A stretch of 5,884 nucleotides of DNA, taken from the NCBI GenBank assembly GCA_023487865.1, contig JAMDBG010000105.1:1-5884 (forward strand). The letters are read 5' to 3'. Of the stretch, positions 1 to 5,879 are shown one piece after another. Source of the DNA: Deltaproteobacteria bacterium (GTDB taxonomy: Bacteria; Desulfobacterota; Syntrophia; Syntrophales; UBA5619). The notes beneath the pieces were generated by a model, which ran no database searches, was not told the DNA's origin, and saw nothing but the letters and a program-made list of their open reading frames with translations. How positions within the stretch are numbered: the stretch's first letter is position 1; each line of letters starts with the position of its first letter. The position numbers were made by a program, and so were the translations under genes.

Positions 1-1024
1 ACGATGCGGTCGCCACCGGGTCTGACCCTTCACTCAATCCCACCACGATGCGGTTGATCGGCTTGACGAGACGTATGGTAAAGATGACACCCGCAACCAG
101 TGAAAACGTGGCCATCACGATCACCAGGATAATGAAAAGGGTATTCATGGTATTGACCGATTCGAGGATATCCGCCTTATTCACTGAAGTGGCGATTATC
201 CATCCCATTACCGGATAATCCTGAAAAGAGGCAAACCGATCCAGACCATCGAGGGAATATTCCGTGGTGCCGGTCTTTTTCTGGAGTATTTCTTTGCCGA
301 AATCATACTTGCTGATATTCAATTGGAAAATTTTTGTTTTATCCGGATAGGCGATCACCATGCCATCCTTGTTTACTATATAGGCAAACCCTTCTTTTCC
401 GATCTTGATATTGGTAACCGGCTTTGCTGCATATTCAGCGGAGATGTCGACCGCAATGAAGGAATAAGGCTTGCCTTCCGGGGTCAGGAAGGTTTTCACC
501 ATGGTGGTTACCGGTTCGCTCAGTCCCTTGGGAACATACACTTCTCCAAATACAATATCTTTAGCGGACGATGCCAGCTTATACCAGGGAAACGAAGGAG
601 CTTTCTCCGCCTGATCGGATGCTCCTTTGTTGCTGGCGATCTTCAGTTCTCCATTCATGTCAAAAATACTGATTCGCCTGATAGCAGGAGAAGATTTCAC
701 CAGGTCAGCGAATGCCTTTTCCAGATTTTCCTTACTCCCCTCATCAATGCTCATGCCTAGTTGGAGCATATCAAGCACCTGCTTCGACGGAGCCACAACA
801 CTATCCATCTGCATCCTGAATACGGTGAATTGTGAGTCCAGAAGCTCGATGCCCTTTTTTGTCAGATTGATCATTTCGGAATTGGTGTTTTTCAACAGCA
901 TTTCCGTGGATTTGTAATAAGATATTGAACCCATGATGATCATGGGGATCAATCCCAGCAAGAGAAATGAAATGATCAGTTTTCGTTGGATACCCCGTCT
1001 GTTAATATACCCTGCGATATTCAT
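1..1024 (-). CDS. Methyl-accepting chemotaxis protein, N-terminal part (dCache sensor; truncated by window edge)
   Basis: Inner-membrane chemoreceptor that senses a small molecule in the periplasm and passes the signal to CheA/CheW. The 341 visible codons start at an ATG preceded by AAAGGAG (1031-1037) with 6-base spacing. A short basic cytoplasmic tail (residues 1-15) is followed by TM1 (about 15-37), a periplasmic dCache-type domain (about 40-288, ending in the typical 'MGWIIATSV' strand) and TM2 (about 294-317). 'RLVKPINRIV' (318-327) resembles the first HAMP helix, and 'GLSEGSDPVATAS' leads into the methylated signalling coiled coil, which lies outside the window. The aromatic pair W147-Y148 sits where double-Cache receptors place ligand contacts, but the Y-x-D of amino-acid-binding dCache domains reads Y163-V-P, so I do not predict an amino-acid ligand. 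Base composition is lower in G+C than the genes to the right. The family call is firm; the ligand is unknown. Confidence 0.93.
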   Translation of the reverse strand, partial: MNIAGYINRRGIQRKLIISFLLLGLIPMIIMGSISYYKSTEMLLKNTNSEMINLTKKGIELLDSQFTVFRMQMDSVVAPSKQVLDMLQLGMSIDEGSKENLEKAFADLVKSSPAIRRISIFDMNGELKIASNKGASDQAEKAPSFPWYKLASSAKDIVFGEVYVPKGLSEPVTTMVKTFLTPEGKPYSFIAVDISAEYAAKPVTNIKIGKEGFAYIVNKDGMVIAYPDKTKIFQLNISKYDFGKEILQKKTGTTEYSLDGLDRFASFQDYPVMGWIIATSVNKADILESVNTMNTLFIILVIVMATFSLVAGVIFTIRLVKPINRIVVGLSEGSDPVATAS

Positions 1025-1093
1025 TTTTTTCTCCTTTCTTTATGTGGAGAGGCCGTTACTTATCCCCCTTCCCACACTGCCTTGGCGTCGGCC

Positions 1094-1137
1094 ATTTTTT
1101 AAAAGCCCTGCTTTCGGGTCAAGGCAACAAACCTTTA
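1094..1137 (-). promoter_or_regulatory. Candidate promoter elements for the chemoreceptor gene (sigma-70-like and overlapping sigma-28-like)
   Basis: Read on the minus strand, TTGACC (1117-1122) is followed after exactly 17 bases by AAAAAT (1094-1099), a reasonable sigma-70 pair. Overlapping it, TAAA (1134-1137) is followed after 15 bases by CCCGAAAG (1111-1118). The spacing matches flagellar sigma-28 promoters (TAAA-N15-GCCGATAA), and the CCGA core and 5 of 8 bases of the second box match. Chemoreceptor genes are often sigma-28 dependent. Either promoter would give a leader of roughly 65-90 bases before the ATG at 1024. Pattern match only. Confidence 0.33.
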
Positions 1138-1179
1138 TCGTATCGCCCGATCCACCGTTTCGAGAACACTCATCAAAAC

Positions 1180-1389
1180 TTACCGATCGAGATTCCTTAT
1201 CCCTCCATCCATGGCACCGATCATGTCCGACTGTGCACCGCTGACCAGCCTCTCCAATGCCGCTCTGTCGAATCGCCAGGACTTCCCCACCTTGACACCC
1301 GGCAATTTTCCTTCCGACGCCAACCGACAGACCGTTGCTTCCTTCAACCGCAGGAAATCCGCCACTTCCTTAACCGTCATGATCTCCAT
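1180..1389 (-). CDS. Small excisionase/MerR-like helix-turn-helix DNA-binding protein (69 aa)
   Basis: Single-domain DNA-binding protein of the HTH_17 / excisionase (Xis-like) superfamily. The winged-helix signature is clear: 'MTVKEVADFLRLKEATV' (residues 4-20) forms the helix-turn-helix, 'LASEGKLPGVKVGKSWRF' (23-40) the recognition turn and wing with the usual G-K-W-R-F core, and 'DRAALERLV' (41-49) the closing helix. About 20 low-complexity residues follow. I start at 1389 (MEIMTVKEV) because GGGAGG lies 4 bases upstream. An in-frame upstream ATG (1401) and a longer extension to 1452 lack such a site and add residues unlike the family. Members act as recombination directionality factors or as small transcriptional regulators; no integrase is visible, so I favour a regulator or an orphan remnant. 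It is divergent from the transporter gene and lies 155 bases upstream of the chemoreceptor on the same strand. The domain is certain, the role is not. Confidence 0.85.
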   Translation of the reverse strand: MEIMTVKEVADFLRLKEATVCRLASEGKLPGVKVGKSWRFDRAALERLVSGAQSDMIGAMDGGIRNLDR

Positions 1390-1459
1390 ACAACCTCCCA
1401 TCGGTTCTGGTTCATTGCAGATTCGTGAAAAAACACAAACAAATAAAAACAAGGAAATC

Positions 1460-1481
1460 TAATCGATTAATTCCTTAATCG
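1460..1481. promoter_or_regulatory. Overlapping palindromes of TAATCG half-sites; candidate operator
   Basis: TAATCGATTA (1460-1469) is a perfect 10-base palindrome. It overlaps a second perfect inverted repeat, CGATTAA-TTCC-TTAATCG (1464-1481). Together they give three copies of the half-site TAATCG: 1460-1465 and 1476-1481 in one orientation (16 bases apart) and 1464-1469 in the other. The site lies about 70-90 bases upstream of the HTH gene start, in the spacer between it and the divergent transporter gene. Binding by the adjacent HTH protein is an inference; an RNA hairpin is the alternative. Confidence 0.4.
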
Positions 1482-1546
1482 GCCTGAAGAGGCAAAAACT
1501 TTAGTTTTCTTGTAAAATGGAGCGCCAATCGGTATAAACGCATCAT
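1475..1546 (-). CDS. Possible 23-residue small ORF or leader peptide upstream of the HTH gene
   Basis: A 23-codon frame starts with two consecutive ATG codons (1546 and 1543) behind a near-perfect ribosome binding site, GGGAGG at 1551-1556, 4 or 7 bases from the two ATGs. The peptide, beginning MMRLYRLALHFTRKLK, is basic and partly hydrophobic. Its TAA stop falls inside the TTAATCG arm of the palindrome upstream of the HTH gene. I do not recognise it. It could be a leader peptide, a small protein or chance; only the ribosome binding site supports it. Confidence 0.22.
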   Translation of the reverse strand: MMRLYRLALHFTRKLKFLPLQAD

Positions 1547-1619
1547 TGATCCTCCCTGTGATGATACTTCAAATGCTCATAACCTGCCGGCTGGATCTCT
1601 TTCTTCGCCCTGCTCTTGC

Positions 1620-1648
1620 TTGACCGGCATACGGCAATGGGTTAAGGT
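1620..1648 (+). promoter_or_regulatory. Candidate sigma-70 promoter for the transporter gene
   Basis: TTGACC (1620-1625) and TAAGGT (1643-1648) are separated by 17 bases. The -35 box matches 5 of 6 consensus bases, and the -10 box keeps the important T, A and final T. Transcription would begin near 1655, about 45 bases before the preferred start codon at 1700. It is the best promoter-like pair I see upstream of the transporter, but it is unproven. Confidence 0.35.
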
Positions 1649-1699
1649 ACCCGCTGCAATCACATCTGCAGAAAAATGCAATCGGAGAGGGCTCGGTCC

Positions 1700-2887
1700 A
1701 TGAGGTGGCATGAAAAGGTCGTCGATTTTTTCGGTCTGAAAAAAAGCGTTGTGGCCCTCCTGCTCATGGTGATCTTTGTCGGACTCGGTGAAAAGATGGC
1801 CGAGCGCTTCCTGCCGATCTACCTGCTCGCCCTGGGGGGAGGCATCCTATCGGTCGGTTTTCTCAACGGGATGGACAACCTCCTCTCCGCCCTGTATTCC
1901 TTCCCCGGCGGCTACCTGAGCGACCGGCTCGGCTATAAGCGGGCGCTGGTCGTCTTCAACCTCGTTGCCATGTCCGGTTACCTTATCGTCATTCTCTTCC
2001 CCCACTGGCTGGCCGTTTTTGTCGGCGCGGCCTTTTTTCTCTCCTGGTCGGCGATTTCGCTTCCCGCGACGATGAGCCTCGTCTCCCGGGCGCTGCCTCA
2101 GGAGAAGCGGACGATGGGGGTGTCCGTCCACTCCCTCACCCGACGGATTCCAATGGCCCTGGGACCGGTCATTGGTGGTGTCCTGATCGGGCTTTACGGT
2201 GAAAGGACAGGCATCCGCCTCACCTTTGTCGCCGCCTTCCTCCTGGGAATCGTGTCGTTGATCCTCCAACAGGCGATGATCGAGGATGACGGCCGGCGGG
2301 GGAAGGCGGAGAAGCGGCCGACACGGCTCTGGCGTTCCATGAGCCCGGACCTCAGGAACCTCCTTGTATCCGACATCCTGATCCGCTTTGCCGAGCAGAT
2401 CCCCTACGCCTTCGTTGTCGTCTGGTGTATGAAAAATAACGGCATCAGCGCCGTGCAGTTCGGCTTTCTCACGACGGTCGAGATGGCAACGGCAATGCTC
2501 GTCTATATCCCTGTCGCCTACCTTGCCGACCGAACGACAAAAAAGCCATTTGTCCTGATCACCTTTGTCAACTTCACGATCTTCCCCCTCTTTCTCCTTT
2601 TTTCCCACAGCTTCTGGATGATGGTCATTGCTTTCATCATCCGCGGCCTCAAGGAATTCGGCGAACCGACGCGCAAGGCGCTGATCATGGACCTGGCGCC
2701 GGAGGATCAGAAGGCCGGGATGTTCGGCCTCTACTACCTGATCCGGGACGTCGTCGTTTCAATTGCAGCCTTTGCCAGCGGCCTCCTGTGGCAGCTCTCC
2801 CCGGCGGTCAACCTGCTGACTGCAACGGCCTGCGGTCTGATCGGCACGATCTACTTCGCCGTCCAGGGACGCGACCTGAAGGGGTGA
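1700..2887 (+). CDS. Major facilitator superfamily (MFS) transporter, substrate unknown
   Basis: Polytopic inner-membrane secondary transporter of 395 residues, the usual MFS length, with hydrophobic segments consistent with 12 helices in two halves joined by a basic cytoplasmic loop (about residues 192-220). MFS motif A is clear between helices 2 and 3 ('GGYLSDRLGYKR', 70-81), with a weaker copy in the second half ('AYLADRTTKK', 273-282). 'ALGPVIGG' (153-160) resembles motif C of proton antiporters of the drug-efflux type, which hints at export but does not settle it. An upstream ATG at 1676 would add MQSERARS but has no good ribosome binding site; the ATG at 1700 has GGAGAGGG (1684-1691) in front, so I prefer it. 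der follows after 89 bases with no visible terminator, so the two may share a transcript. Substrate cannot be predicted from the sequence. Confidence 0.9.
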   Translation: MRWHEKVVDFFGLKKSVVALLLMVIFVGLGEKMAERFLPIYLLALGGGILSVGFLNGMDNLLSALYSFPGGYLSDRLGYKRALVVFNLVAMSGYLIVILFPHWLAVFVGAAFFLSWSAISLPATMSLVSRALPQEKRTMGVSVHSLTRRIPMALGPVIGGVLIGLYGERTGIRLTFVAAFLLGIVSLILQQAMIEDDGRRGKAEKRPTRLWRSMSPDLRNLLVSDILIRFAEQIPYAFVVVWCMKNNGISAVQFGFLTTVEMATAMLVYIPVAYLADRTTKKPFVLITFVNFTIFPLFLLFSHSFWMMVIAFIIRGLKEFGEPTRKALIMDLAPEDQKAGMFGLYYLIRDVVVSIAAFASGLLWQLSPAVNLLTATACGLIGTIYFAVQGRDLKG

Positions 2888-2976
2888 AACAGGAAAAGAC
2901 GGGTGGACATTCCCCAGGCGATCGGATAGATAAGTCACAGATCACGAAACAGTAGACGCCCCCAGACAAGGAGCAC

Positions 2977-4293
2977 ATGAAACCTGTTATCGCCATCATC
3001 GGCCGCCCGAACGTCGGCAAATCGACCCTCTTCAACCGTCTGGCCGGAAGGGGCAAGGCCATCGTCATCGATGAGCCGGGCGCCACTCGCGACCGCAATT
3101 ATGCCGACTGCGCCTGGAATGACCGGCCGTTCACCCTGATCGATACCGGCGGATTCGAACCGGCCGCGGAGGTGGAGATCCTCGTCCAGATGCGGGAGCA
3201 GACGAAATTGGCCATAGAGGAGGCGGACATCATCTTATTTATGATGGACGGCAGGGACGGTCTCACCCCCGCGGACCAGGAGATCGCCCGGATGCTCCGA
3301 ATGGAGAAAAAGGCGGTTTTCTATGCCGTGAACAAGGTTGACGGTCCCCGCCACGAGGCGCTGGTCGCCGAATTCTATCGCCTGGGGATCGACAAACTCT
3401 ACCCTTTATCGGCGCAGCACGGCCCGGGCCTCGACGACCTGATGGATGACGTGGCTCTTTGCCTTCCCGAAGCGGAAGCGGTCAAAGACGGCGAGGGCGA
3501 GCGGATCCGGATCGCCGTCATCGGGAGGCCGAACGTGGGCAAATCCTCCCTCGTCAACCGGATCCTCGGCTACGAAAGGACAATCGCCAATCCCGTTCCC
3601 GGGACAACCCGGGACGCCATCGACACACCCGTCACCCGGAATGGAAAACACTACCTCTTGATCGACACGGCCGGCATCCGCCGGAAGAGCCGGATCAGCC
3701 TCACCCTGGAGAAATACAGCATCGTCCAGGCGATCAAGGCGATCGACCGGGCCGACATCGCCCTGATCCTCCTGGATGCCAAGGAGGGGATCAGCGATCA
3801 GGATGTCAAGATCGCCGGCCTTGCCCTGGAGAACGGAACCGCCTGCATCCTCGTCGTCAACAAGTGGGATCTGATGGAAAAGGACAACAGCACCATCGGA
3901 ACCTACGTCGAAAATATCCGTTACCATTCGAAATTTCTGGAATTCGCGCCCATCATCTTCGTCTCGGCCCTGTCCGGACAGCGGGTCACCAAGATTTTCG
4001 AACTGATCGATCGTGTCTACGCCCAGTATACACGGCGTATCGAGACGGGCGAACTGAACCGCAAGATCCGGGAGATCATCGAGGCCAACCCTCCTCCCGG
4101 ACGCCGGAGCCGACCGCATGTATTCAACTACATCACTCAGGTCACAGTCAAACCCCCGACCTTCGCCCTGTTTGTCAGGGATCCATCGGACATCCACTTT
4201 TCGTACGAGCGCTACCTCATCAACCGGATCAGGGAAACCTTCGGCTTCCCTGAGGTCCCTATCCGTCTCTACTTCCGGAAAAAGAAGGCTTGA
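2977..4293 (+). CDS. der: Ribosome biogenesis GTPase Der (EngA)
   Basis: Essential GTPase with two tandem G domains that binds the 50S subunit and helps its late maturation. It is complete at 438 residues, the normal family length. Domain 1: P-loop GRPNVGKS (9-16), switch PGATRD with T37, DTGG (56-59), NKVD (119-122), SAQ (145-147). Domain 2: second GRPNVGKS (183-190), PGTTRD with T211, DTAG (230-233), NKWD (295-298), SAL (330-332). The KH-like C-terminal domain (about 350-438) contains 'FALFVRDP' and the terminal 'PEVPIRLYFRKKK' seen in Der proteins. Every nucleotide-binding motif is intact. The ATG follows AAGGAG (2968-2973) with only 3 bases of spacing, a tight but usable site. It may be co-transcribed with the upstream transporter and is convergent with sugE, whose stop is 49 bases away. 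This is a chromosomal core gene. Confidence 0.98.
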   Translation: MKPVIAIIGRPNVGKSTLFNRLAGRGKAIVIDEPGATRDRNYADCAWNDRPFTLIDTGGFEPAAEVEILVQMREQTKLAIEEADIILFMMDGRDGLTPADQEIARMLRMEKKAVFYAVNKVDGPRHEALVAEFYRLGIDKLYPLSAQHGPGLDDLMDDVALCLPEAEAVKDGEGERIRIAVIGRPNVGKSSLVNRILGYERTIANPVPGTTRDAIDTPVTRNGKHYLLIDTAGIRRKSRISLTLEKYSIVQAIKAIDRADIALILLDAKEGISDQDVKIAGLALENGTACILVVNKWDLMEKDNSTIGTYVENIRYHSKFLEFAPIIFVSALSGQRVTKIFELIDRVYAQYTRRIETGELNRKIREIIEANPPPGRRSRPHVFNYITQVTVKPPTFALFVRDPSDIHFSYERYLINRIRETFGFPEVPIRLYFRKKKA

Positions 4294-4294
4294 C

Positions 4295-4309
4295 CTTCGG
4301 ACGGCGAAG
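4295..4309. terminator. Weak hairpin between convergent der and sugE
   Basis: CTTCG-GACGG-CGAAG makes a 5-base-pair stem starting two bases after the der stop codon, in the 49-base gap between convergent genes. There is no T-run on either strand, so it is at most a weak or factor-assisted terminator. Confidence 0.2.
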
Positions 4310-4342
4310 CTATTCACCACCGGCAGCGCAAGAGAGGGGCAA

Positions 4343-4663
4343 TCAGACCGGCGTTGCAAGCTTGAGGCCGATGATGCCGGCGATGATCAACGCCACGCTG
4401 ATCAACCGACCGGCATTTGCCGGCTCTCCCAACAGCACAACCCCGAGGATTACCGTACCGACCGCTCCAACTCCCACCCAAACGCTGTAAGCGGTGCCGA
4501 CTGGAAGCGTCCTCATGGCCATGCCCAGCAGCCAAAGACTCATTATCATCGCCAGCACCGTCCAGAGGGTGGGCCACAGCCGGGTAAAGCCTTCCGTGTA
4601 TTTCAATCCGATGGCCCAGCCGACCTCAAATAATCCCGCAAGCACCAGAATGAACCAAGCCAT
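4343..4663 (-). CDS. sugE: SMR-family guanidinium exporter Gdx (SugE)
   Basis: Small multidrug resistance protein of 106 residues with four membrane helices (about 3-20, 30-49, 57-77, 84-103), expected to act as an antiparallel dual-topology dimer in the inner membrane. The Gdx subtype, rather than the EmrE-like Qac subtype, is indicated by 'WAIGLKYTEGFTRLWP' after helix 1 and by residues at the positions described for bacterial Gdx: the central Glu13, Trp16, Ser42, Tyr59 and Trp62. The family exchanges guanidinium for protons, removing a toxic nitrogen metabolite; some members were historically called SugE and linked to quaternary ammonium resistance. A ribosome binding site AAGGAAG (4668-4674) precedes the ATG by 4 bases. 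The gene lies 64 bases after the radical SAM gene on the same strand, and the spacer carries two hairpins that could regulate it. The subtype call is strong; the actual substrate is inferred. Confidence 0.93.
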   Translation of the reverse strand: MAWFILVLAGLFEVGWAIGLKYTEGFTRLWPTLWTVLAMIMSLWLLGMAMRTLPVGTAYSVWVGVGAVGTVILGVVLLGEPANAGRLISVALIIAGIIGLKLATPV

Positions 4664-4682
4664 ATGTCTTCCTTTCCGAATC

Positions 4683-4733
4683 CGGGATCGTCCCGATCAA
4701 TACCGGAGTGATGAGAACATTCCCGTCTCACTC
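4683..4733 (-). promoter_or_regulatory. Tandem hairpins upstream of sugE; possible guanidine-II-like leader
   Basis: On the transcribed strand a first hairpin (4706-4733) has a stem of eight base pairs with one bulged base and includes the stop codon of the radical SAM gene. It is followed after 10 bases by a second hairpin, CGGGA-CGA-TCCCG (4683-4695), and then by the sugE ribosome binding site. ACGG starts at the loop edge of the first hairpin and ACGA sits at the tip of the second. Two ACGR hairpins before a gdx gene is the plan of the guanidine-II riboswitch, but neither hairpin closes on a clean ACGR tetraloop, so this may be chance or a simple intercistronic structure. Confidence 0.25.
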
Positions 4734-5879
4734 GACGCCTTTTTCCCGAAGGGCGTCATGCAGAAGATTGTTGCCGTCGCACCGGTAGCAGTGATTCTCC
4801 ACCCCCGAGGGAACGGCGCCTGCCGCCACGATCTCCGCTGCCTCGCGGACCGCATCGGCAAACCAATGCCCGGTCGGGGCGCGGTGACCGGCAAGACGGG
4901 AGCCGGGGTTCGGCGACCAGACGAACGGGACCACGTTGGCGCCGATCCCCGTGAGGGCCTTGACCCCCTCCAGGAACGTGTCTTTGGGCTCCAACCCCAT
5001 GACGATGACCCCGTATACGTTGCCCGCCCCGAATACCTTGACCGCGCCTTCGATGGAGCGGAGAAACTCGGCATGCGAAGTGCTTTCCGATTTCCCCGGA
5101 CAGACGGCGCGGTAAATCGCCTCATCCCAGATCTCGATGCTGTATCCGATGGCCTTTATGCCGGTGTCGTAATAGCGCTTGATGTCGTCGCCCTTGGCAG
5201 GCGAAGGCAGAATCGTGCCGGGGATCCGATCGAAGCCGGTATGTTTCCGGATGGCGGCAAAGATCCCTTCCACCACGGCGACCTCTTTTTCATGCGAGAA
5301 GCAGCCGCCTGTCATCAGGACATGCTTCACCATGCCCCCTGCCCACGCCGCGGCCGCTACCTCGCCGATCAGCTCCGCGTCCTTCTTCTTCAGCACGGAG
5401 TCGTAGGTCATGGATGTGGAAACGAGGTTGCAGAACAGGCACTGCTTTCCCTTTGCGAAGTGGCTGCAGTAGTTCTGGTAGCAGAAGAAAAGGCAGTCCT
5501 CCCCTCCGATCTGCCCGATCTGGACCATTTTCTTGCCGGCCCGGGAAACCTCCCTGTCATAAAAGGCCGGCCTTTTGATCCAGCGGACCCCGGTGACGGC
5601 ATCTTCGCCGTGGAACAGGGTCAGGCCTGCGGAACCGGCATGGATCTGGAACGGGGAAGCAGAATTCTTGCGGAACTGGACCACCGTGCCGTCGGGCAGG
5701 AGGAAATCGTCCGGGAGCTCCATGCCCACGTGCTCTTCCATGTCCCATCCGAACAGGCCGTGGTTCTGCTCCTTGTAGTCCGTTCCGACACCGGCGAGCG
5801 CCTCCTCCGTCGCCCTCACCCCCTCCACCAGCAGAGACGCCTTGAGTTCCAACATATCGACCACCTTTTTCTTGCCCAT
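4728..5879 (-). CDS. Radical SAM protein of unknown function
   Basis: Iron-sulfur enzyme predicted to cleave S-adenosylmethionine reductively; the substrate is not recognised. The cluster region reads 'CYQNYCSHFAKGKQCLFC' (133-150): C138, C147 and C150 form a CX8CX2C motif with C133 four residues earlier and C129 before that, instead of the usual CX3CX2C. The final C-x-F-C resembles classical radical SAM loops, and 'MTGG' (189-192) fits the SAM-contacting GG motif. The barrel strands continue through 'IGYSIEIW' and 'VYGVIVMGLEP', and the C-terminus ends with 'ENHCYRCDGNN', whose C364/C367 pair might bind metal. About 125 residues precede the cluster, an unusually long N-terminal region. The ATG at 5879 is five bases from the window edge, so its upstream context is not visible; the ATG at 5855 (MLELKASLL) has AAGGTGG five bases upstream and may be the true start (375 aa). 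sugE follows on the same strand. Confidence 0.85.
   Translation of the reverse strand: MGKKKVVDMLELKASLLVEGVRATEEALAGVGTDYKEQNHGLFGWDMEEHVGMELPDDFLLPDGTVVQFRKNSASPFQIHAGSAGLTLFHGEDAVTGVRWIKRPAFYDREVSRAGKKMVQIGQIGGEDCLFFCYQNYCSHFAKGKQCLFCNLVSTSMTYDSVLKKKDAELIGEVAAAAWAGGMVKHVLMTGGCFSHEKEVAVVEGIFAAIRKHTGFDRIPGTILPSPAKGDDIKRYYDTGIKAIGYSIEIWDEAIYRAVCPGKSESTSHAEFLRSIEGAVKVFGAGNVYGVIVMGLEPKDTFLEGVKALTGIGANVVPFVWSPNPGSRLAGHRAPTGHWFADAVREAAEIVAAGAVPSGVENHCYRCDGNNLLHDALREKGVE

Noticed and set aside
1..55. Direct repeat ACGATGCGGT at 1-10 and 46-55
   Set aside because: Both copies fall in coding sequence of the chemoreceptor and encode different residues in context; only two short copies, so chance is likely.
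323..917. Two overlapping plus-strand open frames opposite the chemoreceptor
   Set aside because: The minus-strand reading gives a continuous 341-codon chemoreceptor with membrane helices and Cache features; the plus frames show no family features.
1086..1110. Possible sigma-54 promoter or terminator around the TTTTAAAA stretch
   Set aside because: The GG and GC elements are one base off the required N10 spacing, and the neighbouring CCC/GGG stem is only three base pairs.
1495..1508. AAAACT-TT-AGTTTT inverted repeat
   Set aside because: Short A+T-rich palindrome with a 2-base loop; too small for a stable hairpin and easily due to chance.
1847..2608. Long antisense open frame (253 codons) opposite the MFS gene
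   Set aside because: Composition is dominated by D, E, R, G, H and P, as expected from the complement of a hydrophobic high-G+C membrane-protein gene; no recognisable domain, and the plus-strand MFS motifs are unambiguous.
2888..2976. Possible terminator or promoter between the MFS gene and der
   Set aside because: No stable stem with a T-run and no convincing -35/-10 pair; only the der ribosome binding site is supported.
3459..4253. Plus-strand open frame (264 codons) in another frame of der
   Set aside because: Arg/Pro/His/Gly-rich shadow frame typical of high-G+C genes, fully inside der.
3406..4359. Long antisense open frame (317 codons) opposite der
   Set aside because: Lies opposite an intact, highly conserved der gene and runs into the sugE 3' end; Asp/Gly/Val-rich shadow sequence with no domain.
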